NCBI RefSeq assembly: GCF_028751195.1
Contig: NZ_CP066784.1
Location: 3,038,001 to 3,102,000, forward strand
Origin: Alicyclobacillus sp. ALC3
GTDB lineage: Bacteria; Bacillota; Bacilli; Alicyclobacillales; Alicyclobacillaceae
Length of the DNA: 64,000 nucleotides
Direction of reading: 5' to 3'
Below the pieces are notes generated by a model that did no database searches, had not been told where the DNA came from, and saw only the letters and a program-made list of their open reading frames with translations. Below are positions 25,524-34,034 of the stretch, one piece after another (the stretch's first letter is position 1; the number at the start of each line of letters is the position of its first letter). The position numbers and the translations under genes are program-made.

Positions 25524-25552
25524 TTGTCCCAAGTCTGGACTTCCTGTATGAT
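25524..25552 (+). promoter_or_regulatory. Sigma-A-type promoter of the O-antigen ligase-like gene
   Basis: TTGTCC and TATGAT are separated by exactly 17 bp. Transcription would begin near 25559, downstream of the in-frame ATG 25556, so the protein most likely starts at GTG 25589. Confidence 0.6.
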
Positions 25553-25588
25553 GGGATGGAAACAAACTGTCTTGGGGAGTTGACCGAC

Positions 25589-26890
25589 GTGCTTGTTCAT
25601 GACCCAAGTACAGCGCGGCGGGTCAATGAAGTTCGCCCATTTGGCGACCGAGTTGTGAAAGTTTGTATGTTTTTGCTCATCGCATATCCAATTGTCAGTT
25701 ACACGATTGAACGGGCATTCTCGGTGTCGCTTGGTTCACTTTGGGACCGCGTTGTACTGGCCGTGCTTGCTGTCATTGCGCTTGTTCGTTATCGAACAGG
25801 GCACCGACCGATGGGGTTCCGATGGTTTCGCTTTGCAAAGAGCTATGTTGTCTTCTGTCTTGCTCTGCTCTGCGTGGGACTCGTTTCGAACCCGTCAGTC
25901 GCTTTCGATGGTTTTAGTATTGACGTAGAGTATATTATTTATGGGTTGCTGATCCCGCTTGTTATTGACGCTGAAGATGTCCCCTTATACCTGTACGGCG
26001 TTGCTGCTGTATCGACTCTGCTCGGTTTTGATGGAGTTTTTCAGTACCTGACCAAGGTGCCGATACCGTCAAGTTGGCTGGATGTGGGGGAGACAGTCCG
26101 TACCCGGGTCTTTTCAGTCCTAGGCTCGCCGGGGGAACTTGCAGCCAACATGGAAGTGGGCCTGCCGCTTCTGGTCGCGCTGTTTTTCACGGACAAGCGG
26201 CGCGTGCGCCGATGGCTGTATGCCCTTGGCGCGCTCAGTTGCTTTGCCACCTTGCTGTTTACGTATAACCGTGGAGCGTGGCTTGGCATCGCAGTCGGGG
26301 TCTTGTTCGTCGCTGTCTTGTACGACCGCCGACTTTTGATCGCGGTTGTCGTTCTCGGGGCGGTGCTGTTCTTTTTGCCGCCAATCCATCACCGAGTACT
26401 TGACCTGTTCAGCCAGGTCTATCTGATTAAGTCAGCACAGGGTGGTCGTATCATGCGCTGGACCGAGGCGTTTGCGAACATGACAGGACAGCCGTTCTTC
26501 GGAGCGGGCCTTGGGCGCTACGGTGGGGCCATTGCAGCAGCCAGACATTTCTCGTTGTACTCGGACAGTTACTATGCGAAAATCCTTGGAGAGTCTGGAC
26601 TGATTGGACTCGTCTTGTTTTTCGCGATTCAGGCTGCCATTGTTCGGGATGTCATACAACTGACCGTTCGTCGTGTTGTTGGTTCACAACGTTTTGTCGC
26701 ACTCGCAGGACTTGTTGGGCTCGTAGCTGTGATTGTCCACAGCTTTGTCGAGAACTTGTACGAATACGCATCGACCGCGTCACTGTATTACTTGGTAGTG
26801 GGCCTGCTGTTGGTCTGGGGACGAGCGCAGTCTGACCGGGGAGAGAATCACCTCTCCGGAGAACTGCTAACCATGGATGCAAACACGTAG
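25589..26890 (+). CDS. O-antigen ligase/polymerase (Wzy/WaaL)-like membrane protein
   Basis: About 433 residues with at least ten membrane helices and the large loop typical of the Wzy_C family: TYNRGAWLGI, GGRIMRWTEAFANM and PFFGAGLGRYG. It likely polymerises or transfers surface polysaccharide on a lipid carrier. GTG 25589 has GGGGAG 9 nt upstream. A GT2 synthase follows 82 bp later, so both probably act on one exopolysaccharide. In a Gram-positive cell there is no LPS, so polymerase or glycan ligase to another acceptor is meant. Confidence 0.85.
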   Translation: MLVHDPSTARRVNEVRPFGDRVVKVCMFLLIAYPIVSYTIERAFSVSLGSLWDRVVLAVLAVIALVRYRTGHRPMGFRWFRFAKSYVVFCLALLCVGLVSNPSVAFDGFSIDVEYIIYGLLIPLVIDAEDVPLYLYGVAAVSTLLGFDGVFQYLTKVPIPSSWLDVGETVRTRVFSVLGSPGELAANMEVGLPLLVALFFTDKRRVRRWLYALGALSCFATLLFTYNRGAWLGIAVGVLFVAVLYDRRLLIAVVVLGAVLFFLPPIHHRVLDLFSQVYLIKSAQGGRIMRWTEAFANMTGQPFFGAGLGRYGGAIAAARHFSLYSDSYYAKILGESGLIGLVLFFAIQAAIVRDVIQLTVRRVVGSQRFVALAGLVGLVAVIVHSFVENLYEYASTASLYYLVVGLLLVWGRAQSDRGENHLSGELLTMDANT

Positions 26891-26972
26891 CCAACAGGTT
26901 TTTACAGACCGTCGAAACGCGCCTTAGACAATCTTCTGATTGCGGTTGTCTGGCGCAGAAAGAGGGCTGACC

Positions 26973-28226
26973 ATGTCATTTTGGTACGGAGCCTTTAACA
27001 TTGTCTATTTTGTAGTCCAGGTGCTGACGCTCGTCGTCGCACTGTATCAATTTGGAATGTCAATTTTCGGGTTTCGGCACCGCAAGCAGCCGATTGTGCA
27101 TCAGCCACAGAAGCGGTTCGCGCTGATTATCCCGGCGCACAACGAAGAACGCGTGGTTGGTCCTTTGATTGACAGTCTGGTGGCACAAAACTACCCACGC
27201 GAGCTGTTCGATGTCTACCTCATTGCAGACAACTGTACCGACCATACGGCAGACGTCGGAGAGCGCCACGGCGCGACCGTTTATCAGCGGAGTGATGCAC
27301 AGGAACGCGGGAAAGGGTTCGCGATTAAGTGGATGATTGAGCGGCTGAAAGAACTCCCGCGGGAGCCTGACGCCATCATCATGTTCGACGCAGACAACTT
27401 GGTTGACCCGGAATTTCTCCGCATCATGAATGAAAAACTCTGTCGCGGTCATCAAGTCATTCAAGGCTACCTCGGCGTCAAGAACCCGTTCGACACGTGG
27501 GTTAGTGTCTCGCTCGCGATTTCGTACTGGTATGACAACCGGATGTGGCAGAACGCGCGCGCGAATCTAGGCTTGCCCTGCGCACTCGGAGGCACGGGAC
27601 TGTGCATTGACTTTTCACTTTTGAAAACGCTCGGTTGGAATGCGACGGGGCTGACCGAAGACCTAGAGTTTGGCGTACGCTGCGTCGAACACGGGATCAC
27701 GCCACTGTGGGCGCATGAAGCCAAGGTGTACGACGAAAAGCCCATGACCATCATGGCCTCGTTTAAGCAGCGTCTGCGCTGGCAGCAGGGTCACTTCCAG
27801 TGTGCAAAAGAGCACCTGATGCCGCTCTTTAAACAGGGACTTATGGAACGCAAGTTGATGAAGTTCGACACGGCGGTGTACTTGTTCCAGCCCATGCGGT
27901 CGCTCGTCGTGTTCGTCATGTCGCTGATGATGCTCATCGTATCGTATCTGCCAGTGACAAATTCGCTCGGTGTGTCACCGTTCACACAGATTATCCCGAC
28001 CAACGTGTGGGTCGCAATCTCGGCTGTCCTGTTCCTTGAGATGCCGTTTGCGCTTATGCTCGAGCGCATCAATTGGCGCGCGTACATTGGTCTCATCCTA
28101 GCGCCGATGTTTTTGTGGACGTGGGGGCCCGTCACGTGCTACGCGTATCTGACCCGAAAGAACCGAGTCTGGTACCACACCGAACACAAGCGCTCTATGC
28201 GCCTCGACCAAGTGCACGGTCGCTGA
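26973..28226 (+). CDS. Processive-type family 2 glycosyltransferase
   Basis: A 417-residue membrane GT2. One N-terminal helix, then the GT-A domain with LIIPAHNEERVV, the metal-binding IIMFDADN, GLTEDLEFG and QRLRWQQGHF (the QxxRW motif of processive enzymes), and several C-terminal helices. It resembles cellulose, hyaluronan or poly-GlcNAc synthases and should extrude a beta-linked glycan. AGAGGG lies before ATG 26973. Ends at a strong terminator. Confidence 0.9.
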   Translation: MSFWYGAFNIVYFVVQVLTLVVALYQFGMSIFGFRHRKQPIVHQPQKRFALIIPAHNEERVVGPLIDSLVAQNYPRELFDVYLIADNCTDHTADVGERHGATVYQRSDAQERGKGFAIKWMIERLKELPREPDAIIMFDADNLVDPEFLRIMNEKLCRGHQVIQGYLGVKNPFDTWVSVSLAISYWYDNRMWQNARANLGLPCALGGTGLCIDFSLLKTLGWNATGLTEDLEFGVRCVEHGITPLWAHEAKVYDEKPMTIMASFKQRLRWQQGHFQCAKEHLMPLFKQGLMERKLMKFDTAVYLFQPMRSLVVFVMSLMMLIVSYLPVTNSLGVSPFTQIIPTNVWVAISAVLFLEMPFALMLERINWRAYIGLILAPMFLWTWGPVTCYAYLTRKNRVWYHTEHKRSMRLDQVHGR

Positions 28227-28260
28227 CCTCGGCGGTTTGAGAACAGCCGCTAGAAATTTT

Positions 28261-28303
28261 GCGTACAACCAGCTGATGATGATGCTGGTTGTACGCTTTT
28301 TTT
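28261..28303 (+). terminator. Rho-independent terminator after the GT2 gene
   Basis: GCGTACAACCAGC pairs perfectly with GCTGGTTGTACGC around a 10-nt loop and is followed by seven T. Confidence 0.95.
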
Positions 28304-28381
28304 GTCGATGTGTGGACTGCTAGATGATGTCGGTCACGTCAAAGCCGAACACATTGTATCTGTGGGACCGTGTCGCGCACT

Positions 28382-28398
28382 ACTAGTCCAGGACTAGT
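28382..28398. promoter_or_regulatory. 17-bp palindrome upstream of the DoxX-like gene
   Basis: ACTAGTCC-A-GGACTAGT is a perfect palindrome about 180 bp before the DoxX-like gene. It lies between a terminator and that gene, so an operator is likely. TGGTCT/AGACCA at about 28479-28500 is a second, weaker inverted repeat in the same gap. Confidence 0.45.
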
Positions 28399-28574
28399 CG
28401 TATTTGAGGACTTCTTCCCGTACCTTCTGTGAGGCATTACACAGCTAAGTTAGCCAAAAACAATCATCCATCTTGGTCTGTGGCACGTTTCCAAGACCAG
28501 CGATAATAAGGTCGTAGCAAGGAGCACCAATTTGCAGGGCGCAAAGACATACGAAGTGCTGGGAGGTCTTCATA

Positions 28575-29198
28575 GTGAATGGTTACTTCAGTGCCGTCGC
28601 CGGGGAATTTCGCAAAAACGGGTGGAATGCATTTATTGTCGTAGTATTTACTATCGCTCGGCTGTTCTTTGGATGGGACTGGTTTAAAGCAGGATGGGAC
28701 AAATTGACTGTGGAGCACTGGCTGTCGGATGGTAAATTTAACGCAGGCGGACTGCTGAAAGGCATGGTCGCATCGATTCAGCACTCACACGGCATGGACC
28801 CGTTGCATTTCGACAACTTGTTAGTTTGGGCCGTCAACCATATATTCGTGCCAATGGGTGGGTTTCTGGACTTCTTGGTTGTGTTTTTCGAAATCTTTAT
28901 CGGTCTGTTCGTTTTCTTCGGGTTCGGGTTCATCTGGAGCATGCTTGCCGCTCTCTTCCTGAACCTGCAGTACGCAACTGCAGGTGCATCGAACAACTTT
29001 GGCTATCTCGTTACCGATATTGTCTGGGTTACTTTGCCGAAGTACGCGAGTCTGATTGGCTTCGACGGTTACATCCGGTATCGTCGCGGCAAACAGCTGC
29101 TCGACTTTGGCGGTCTCGGCTCAAGGAAGAACCTCGAAGACGGCGCTGTCGGCGCAAACTTCAAGAGCGGTGGCCGTGGTACTCCAGCGAAAATGTAA
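28575..29198 (+). CDS. DoxX/DoxD-like membrane protein
   Basis: A 207-residue protein with about four helices; RLFFGWDWFKAGWDKL near residue 30 is the DoxX-type opening, and NLQYATAGASNNFGYLVTD also fits. DoxD homologues form the membrane subunit of thiosulfate:quinone oxidoreductase in acidophiles. No DoxA-like partner is adjacent, so that role is inference from the neighbouring sulfide-oxidation genes. Start GTG 28575 with GGGAGG upstream. It is followed by its own terminator, so it is monocistronic. Confidence 0.8.
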   Translation: MNGYFSAVAGEFRKNGWNAFIVVVFTIARLFFGWDWFKAGWDKLTVEHWLSDGKFNAGGLLKGMVASIQHSHGMDPLHFDNLLVWAVNHIFVPMGGFLDFLVVFFEIFIGLFVFFGFGFIWSMLAALFLNLQYATAGASNNFGYLVTDIVWVTLPKYASLIGFDGYIRYRRGKQLLDFGGLGSRKNLEDGAVGANFKSGGRGTPAKM

Positions 29199-29240
29199 CT
29201 GTGACGCAACACACGAATGCGATGATTGGATAAACTCGTT

Positions 29241-29269
29241 AAACCCCTCCTGACATGGGAGGGGTTTTT
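29241..29269 (+). terminator. Rho-independent terminator after the DoxX-like gene
   Basis: AAACCCCTCC pairs with GGAGGGGTTT around a 7-nt loop, continuing into TTTTTG. Confidence 0.93.
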
Positions 29270-29381
29270 GTGTGCCATCTAAGCCGGTGTAGACGTTCAC
29301 TTCAAACTAGGGTTTTCCCCGATACTAAGTTTCTCTGCCGGCATGCTAAATTTGTTCGCGCAGGAGGTGAGCAGGCAACTC

Positions 29382-30179
29382 ATGACCGAATTACAAATCG
29401 CCTTATCGGTCGCTTCGGGTGCGGTCGTCGGCTTTGCTCTGGGGTTGCTCGGAGGTGGAGGTTCGATTCTGGCCGTTCCTCTCCTACTGTACGTCGTCGG
29501 CATTCATGACGCCCACGTTGTCATCGGCAGTACAGCCATGGCGGTAGCCGTCAACGCTTACTTCAATCTGTTGCCACATGCCAGAGCCGGACATGTTCGC
29601 TGGAAACCCGGAATTTGGTTTGCCGTGTTCGGCGTTGTTGGCGCAGCTATCGGCTCACGGATTGGTCAGTTGGTGCCTTCAAAAGATATTTTGTTCTTGT
29701 TCGCGTCTTTTATGCTGTTCATGGCTTATCGAATGGTCAAAGGACGCTCCTCGTCCGAGTCGAGTGAAACAAGCGGGACGAAGCAACGGTTGAGGCTTGG
29801 GCGGCTCGGCAGTAGTGGCGTTGCGGTTGGCCTTCTATCCGGGTTTTTCGGTATTGGCGGCGGATTCTTGATCGTCCCGGGGCTGGTTTTCTCCGCAGGG
29901 CTGTCGATGGTGGAAGCAGTGGGAACATCGCTGTTCTCTGTGGGAACCTTCGGACTCACCACGGCTGTCAGCTACAGCCTGTCAGGGTTGGTGGATTGGG
30001 GCATCGTCGTTCCCTTTATCTTAGGTGGAGCCGTAGGAGGACTGCTTGGAGTCAGGTCAGCCGTTCGGCTTGGGAAGCAAAAACAATCTCTGCGGTACGT
30101 CTTTTCCGGTGTCATCGTGGTCGTGGCGGTGTACATGTTGGTCATGAATCTTCATGCGCTTTACGGCCACATCGCGTGA
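29382..30179 (+). CDS. TauE/SafE-family sulfite exporter (copy 2)
   Basis: A 265-residue paralogue of the protein at 19439-20227, sharing GGGGSILAVPLLLY, the VGIHD...HVVIGSTA loop and GFFGIGGGFLIVPGL. It heads a run of genes for sulfide oxidation and would remove the sulfite made by the persulfide dioxygenase at the end of the run. ATG 29382 is preferred; GTG 29367 and ATG 29343 are in-frame alternatives around an AGGAGGTGA site. Confidence 0.9.
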   Translation: MTELQIALSVASGAVVGFALGLLGGGGSILAVPLLLYVVGIHDAHVVIGSTAMAVAVNAYFNLLPHARAGHVRWKPGIWFAVFGVVGAAIGSRIGQLVPSKDILFLFASFMLFMAYRMVKGRSSSESSETSGTKQRLRLGRLGSSGVAVGLLSGFFGIGGGFLIVPGLVFSAGLSMVEAVGTSLFSVGTFGLTTAVSYSLSGLVDWGIVVPFILGGAVGGLLGVRSAVRLGKQKQSLRYVFSGVIVVVAVYMLVMNLHALYGHIA

Positions 30180-30213
30180 GTTTGAAATCATTCATTCTGA
30201 GGAGTGATGGCGC

Positions 30214-31413
30214 ATGGCCAAGCAGTTGCACTACAAGGTCGTCATCGTCGGTGGAGGCACGGGCGGAATCACCACGGCTGCCCGCCTGCTGCGGGAGCGT
30301 TCGGACCTGTACTCGGAGGTTGCGATTGTCGATCCCGCAGAAAAACACTACTACCAGCCACTGTGGACTCTGGTTGGCGGTGGAGAAGTTGCTAAAGAGA
30401 GAACTGAGCGCGCTGAGGCATCTGTAATCCCGGACGGAGCAAAGTGGATTCAGGAAGCCGTCGTGGAGTTGCACCCGGATGACAACGTTGTGATTACAGC
30501 GTCAGGGACCGAACTGACGTACGACTTCCTGGTGGTTGCCCCAGGCATCCAACTCGATTGGGAAGCTGTCAAAGGCCTGAAGGAAAACCTCGGAAAGAAC
30601 GGGGTGTGCAGCAACTACGCGTACGAGTACGCCGAGAGTACATGGGACAACCTGCGCAACTTTAAGGGTGGCACAGCCATTTTCACTGCCCCCAATACAC
30701 CGATTAAGTGTGGTGGGGCACCACAGAAAATCATGTACTTGGCAGAGGACTACTTCCGTAAGACAGGCGTTCGCAAGGCCTCCAAAATCGTCTTCGCTTC
30801 AGGCGGTACGAAAATTTTTGGGGTCGAGAAGTACGCCGAGACCCTGACCAAGATTGTACATGAACGCGACATCGCCACAGAGTTCTTTCACAACTTGGTT
30901 GAGATTGACGGACAAAATCGGAAAGCCGTGTTTCAACATTTGCAAACAGGTGAAAGGGTTTCCATGGACTATGAGATGATTCATGTCGTGCCGCCGATGA
31001 GCGCGCCGGAGTTTATCAAGTCCAGTCCGTTGGCGGATGAGAATGGGTGGGTAGATGTCGATAAACACACGCTCCAACACACCAAGTATGCCAATGTGTT
31101 TGGCGTTGGGGATGCGACTAACCTGCCAACTTCAAAAACAGGCGCAGCAATTCGCAAGCAAGCCCCCGTACTCGTCCAAAATCTGCTGGCGGCGATGAGG
31201 AACGCACCTGGAGAAGCTACCTACAATGGCTACACTTCATGTCCGGTCATCACCGGCTACGGGAAATTGATGCTGGCGGAGTTCGATTATGACAATAACC
31301 CAGCAGAAACCTTCCCGTTTGATCAAGGTAAAGAACGCTTCAGCATGTACCTGTTGAAAAAGGACATGCTGCCGGTGATTTATTGGAACGGTATGTTGAA
31401 GGGTGTGATGTAG
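30214..31413 (+). CDS. sqr: Sulfide:quinone oxidoreductase
   Basis: A 399-residue flavoprotein that oxidises sulfide to sulfane sulfur and reduces quinone at the membrane surface. The FAD motif VVIVGGGTGGITTAARL is at the start, ATGD-like VFGVGDATNLPTSKT near the end. Redox cysteines are visible in TPIKCGGAPQK and TSCPVITGYGKLMLAEF, the pair and context typical of type II SQR. GAGGAG lies 9 nt before ATG 30214. DUF1641 and persulfide dioxygenase follow in the same direction. Confidence 0.93.
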   Translation: MAKQLHYKVVIVGGGTGGITTAARLLRERSDLYSEVAIVDPAEKHYYQPLWTLVGGGEVAKERTERAEASVIPDGAKWIQEAVVELHPDDNVVITASGTELTYDFLVVAPGIQLDWEAVKGLKENLGKNGVCSNYAYEYAESTWDNLRNFKGGTAIFTAPNTPIKCGGAPQKIMYLAEDYFRKTGVRKASKIVFASGGTKIFGVEKYAETLTKIVHERDIATEFFHNLVEIDGQNRKAVFQHLQTGERVSMDYEMIHVVPPMSAPEFIKSSPLADENGWVDVDKHTLQHTKYANVFGVGDATNLPTSKTGAAIRKQAPVLVQNLLAAMRNAPGEATYNGYTSCPVITGYGKLMLAEFDYDNNPAETFPFDQGKERFSMYLLKKDMLPVIYWNGMLKGVM

Positions 31414-31468
31414 AACGGGCATCGCGACACAAGACTAGGTGCCCGACAACGACGGAAGGGGGATGTCC

Positions 31469-32056
31469 ATGAAACAGCCAGTGGTGACGGAAGCAGCGGA
31501 TCTAACCCAGACAATTGCAGATACACTCAAGCAACCTGAGGTCCAGGAGTCGATGGTGACTGCACTCAACAAGTTGCCGAAACTTGTTGAGTTGATGACG
31601 CAGCTAGAAAATACATTGGACTTCGCAAGTTCGGTCGTGTCCGACGAAGCGTCGCTTGGCTACCTGTTCAAAGGGCTGAAGGACGATCTGCCGAACATCG
31701 AGGCCAACTACGAAACGCTGAATGCTGCCATGGTTCTGGTCAATAAATTGCCGAAGTTAGTGCGCTATCTCGAGGCTCTCGAGCCGTGGATTGACTTTGC
31801 GGCGGGGGTATTAGCTGATAGGGAGTCACTGCAATACCTGACGGATGGTGTCGGATCAGTCGTTCAGTCGACCGTCGGGAAAGGCAAAACCTATTTTGAA
31901 GAGGCGAAACAACGGGCGAGCCAAGACACAACTCCGGTTGGCGTCTTCACCCTGTTGAAGTTGCTGAAGGACCCAACGGTTCAAAGCACGGTAAAAGTAG
32001 TCAAGTCCTTCCTTGACGTGATGGAAGAACGCAAGCAAGTAGGGGCTACATCCTGA
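31469..32056 (+). CDS. DUF1641-family protein, SQR partner
   Basis: A 195-residue, mostly helical protein with two repeats of the pattern LNKLPKLVELM...LDFASSV and VNKLPKLVRYL...IDFAAGV. DUF1641 genes often sit beside sqr or formate dehydrogenase genes in Bacilli; the role is not established and may be membrane docking or electron transfer. GGAAGGGGG is well spaced for ATG 31469 and abuts the in-frame ATG 31463. Confidence 0.85.
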   Translation: MKQPVVTEAADLTQTIADTLKQPEVQESMVTALNKLPKLVELMTQLENTLDFASSVVSDEASLGYLFKGLKDDLPNIEANYETLNAAMVLVNKLPKLVRYLEALEPWIDFAAGVLADRESLQYLTDGVGSVVQSTVGKGKTYFEEAKQRASQDTTPVGVFTLLKLLKDPTVQSTVKVVKSFLDVMEERKQVGATS

Positions 32057-32121
32057 AGCGTTCCAGTGGCGCAAGCCCTTCCCATACAAATTTGAATTCG
32101 AAGCAGGAGGATGAAGTACAC

Positions 32122-33252
32122 GTGAAATCGATCAACGTCGAACAACTACACAATCGCATGCAGTCCAATGAAGGTGTCTTTATTCTCGATGTCCGTGCGG
32201 GCAACGCTTATGATGACTGGCACATTCAGCACAAAAACGTCACCTCTGCCAACATTCAGAACTCCAAATTGTTGAACTCCGGTCCACAGGCATACGACGA
32301 AATTCCAAAGGACCGGGAAATCATCACCGTCTGTGCCAAGGGTTCAGCTGCAATGGAGACCGTGGGCATTCTCGAGAAAGATGGGTACAAGGCTGCTTAC
32401 CTTGAAGGGGGTATGCAGGCCTGGAGCGAGTTCTACTATTCAACCCAGGTGGCTGTGACAGACGACTTTGAACTCCTGCAGGTGATTCGCCCGGCGAAGG
32501 GTTGCCTCTCTTATGTGCTCATTTCCAAAGGCGAGGCAGTTGTTGTTGACCCGGCCCGACACATCGGTGTTTATCAGAACATCGCAGAGGATAAGGGTGC
32601 GCGAATCATGCACATCCTTGATACGCACCTCCACGCTGACCATATCACTGGCGCTCACGAGTTGGCAGTTGCAACGGGGGGGAAGTATTGGATAGCAGAG
32701 AGCGAGATGCAGGGTTCACCGCTTAGCTATCATGCTCTGACCGATGGACTCCAGATTTCGTTTGGAGCGTCGACGCTCGAGGTGATGGCCGTTCCTACCC
32801 CTGGGCACACACCCGGCAGCACATCCTTCCTGGTCAACAACACTTACTTGCTGTCCGGTGATACGGTGTTTGTCAACGGACTCGGACGCCCTGACCTCGG
32901 GGGCAAGGCGAAGGAATGGGCGCACATGCTGTACGAAACCGTGATCGGAAGATTGAACGCACTTTCGGACGACATCATTGTTCTCCCGTCGCACTTCTCG
33001 GATTTCCGTGAGGTGACAGAGGCCGGTTACGTGGGAGCGCTGCTTGGTACGCTGCGCAGTGAAAATGAATGGGTTCGCGGCGGAGACGATGAAGACAGCT
33101 TTACGGAAGCCGTGGCCGGCAGGCTCGGTGCGACCCCGCCGAATTACGAAACCATTGTCGATATCAATCGCGGTGTGCGTCCGGTTTCCGCGCAGGAAGC
33201 TTCAGACCTCGAGATTGGACCGAACCGTTGCGCCGTCAAGCACCTCGGCTGA
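32122..33252 (+). CDS. Rhodanese-persulfide dioxygenase fusion (ETHE1-like)
   Basis: A 376-residue cytosolic protein. An N-terminal rhodanese domain with FILDVRAGNAYDDWHI and active Cys in TVCAKGSAAM is joined to a metallo-beta-lactamase-fold domain with THLHADHITGAHEL, PTPGHTPGST and LSGDTVF. This matches persulfide dioxygenase fusions that oxidise thiol persulfides to sulfite and exchange sulfane sulfur. It completes the SQR route. The frame opens at TTG 32092, but AGGAGG favours GTG 32122. Some relatives of this fold act as plain hydrolases. Confidence 0.9.
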   Translation: MKSINVEQLHNRMQSNEGVFILDVRAGNAYDDWHIQHKNVTSANIQNSKLLNSGPQAYDEIPKDREIITVCAKGSAAMETVGILEKDGYKAAYLEGGMQAWSEFYYSTQVAVTDDFELLQVIRPAKGCLSYVLISKGEAVVVDPARHIGVYQNIAEDKGARIMHILDTHLHADHITGAHELAVATGGKYWIAESEMQGSPLSYHALTDGLQISFGASTLEVMAVPTPGHTPGSTSFLVNNTYLLSGDTVFVNGLGRPDLGGKAKEWAHMLYETVIGRLNALSDDIIVLPSHFSDFREVTEAGYVGALLGTLRSENEWVRGGDDEDSFTEAVAGRLGATPPNYETIVDINRGVRPVSAQEASDLEIGPNRCAVKHLG

Positions 33253-33296
33253 TTGCGGGTGGACCAGGGTCACAAGCACAGTGCGGCAATGAACTA

Positions 33297-33337
33297 CAGA
33301 GCAAGCCTCGGATCACGATGATTCGAGGCTTGCTCTG
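33297..33337. terminator. Long bidirectional hairpin between convergent operons
   Basis: CAGAGCAAGCCTCGGATCA pairs with TGATTCGAGGCTTGCTCTG over 19 positions (one G-U) with a 3-nt loop. It ends exactly at the stop of the convergent response regulator gene. No long T-run on either side, but the stem is very stable. Confidence 0.8.
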
Positions 33338-33988
33338 TCAAATGAGGTCCTGGCTCGCAGCGTACCGAATCAGATCGGCTCGCGTTTTCGCATTTACGCG
33401 GTTCATAATGTGCGCCCGGTGTGCTTCGACAGTTTTGACACTAATGTGCAGGCGGTCGGCAACCTCTTTATTCGTGTACCCATGCGCTATCAGGGTTAAC
33501 ACTTCTGTTTCACGGGGCGATAGGAGGGTACGAGGGCGGTTGTGTCCGGTTGAGCGCTGTAGAATTCGCGTGCGGGTGTCGAGTGGGATGCGCGCTGGCA
33601 GGTACACAGCCGTCGCTGAGGTCAAGACGGACCGAATGGCTTCTACAATTTCGTCACTCGAGTCGTGCTTGAATAGGACACCGTTTGCGCCAGCACTCAG
33701 CATCCGCTCGATATGCGGTTCGTCGTCGAACATGGTCAGCATCAGGATGCGGCTGTCGGGTACGGTCTCGCGAATGTGCCTTGTCGCAACAATGCCGTCA
33801 ATGCCTTTTGGCATATGTACATCCATTAAGATCACGTCTGGTTGGAGATTCACGGCGAGTGGAATGGCCTCATCGCCTGTATCGGCTTCGCCGACAACTG
33901 TCAAGTCGCTGTTTTCCTCCAGTAAGCGGCGGATTCCTTGGCGAACAAGCGCGTGGTCATCTACGAGTAGAATGGTGGTGGGGTTCAT
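33338..33988 (-). CDS. NarL/FixJ-family response regulator
   Basis: A 216-residue regulator: receiver domain with ILLVDDHALVRQGIRRLL and phosphorylated Asp in VILMDVHMP, then a LuxR-type helix-turn-helix (LSPRETEVLTLIAHGYTNKE, then RLHISVKTVEAHR). GAGGAGG precedes ATG 33988. It is encoded 46 bp after its partner kinase and probably controls the divergent bd oxidase genes (inference). Confidence 0.93.
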   Translation of the reverse strand: MNPTTILLVDDHALVRQGIRRLLEENSDLTVVGEADTGDEAIPLAVNLQPDVILMDVHMPKGIDGIVATRHIRETVPDSRILMLTMFDDEPHIERMLSAGANGVLFKHDSSDEIVEAIRSVLTSATAVYLPARIPLDTRTRILQRSTGHNRPRTLLSPRETEVLTLIAHGYTNKEVADRLHISVKTVEAHRAHIMNRVNAKTRADLIRYAASQDLI

Positions 33989-34034
33989 CCGGCTTGGCCT
34001 CCTCTCTCCTTCAAAATCGCTTCGACGAAGACGT

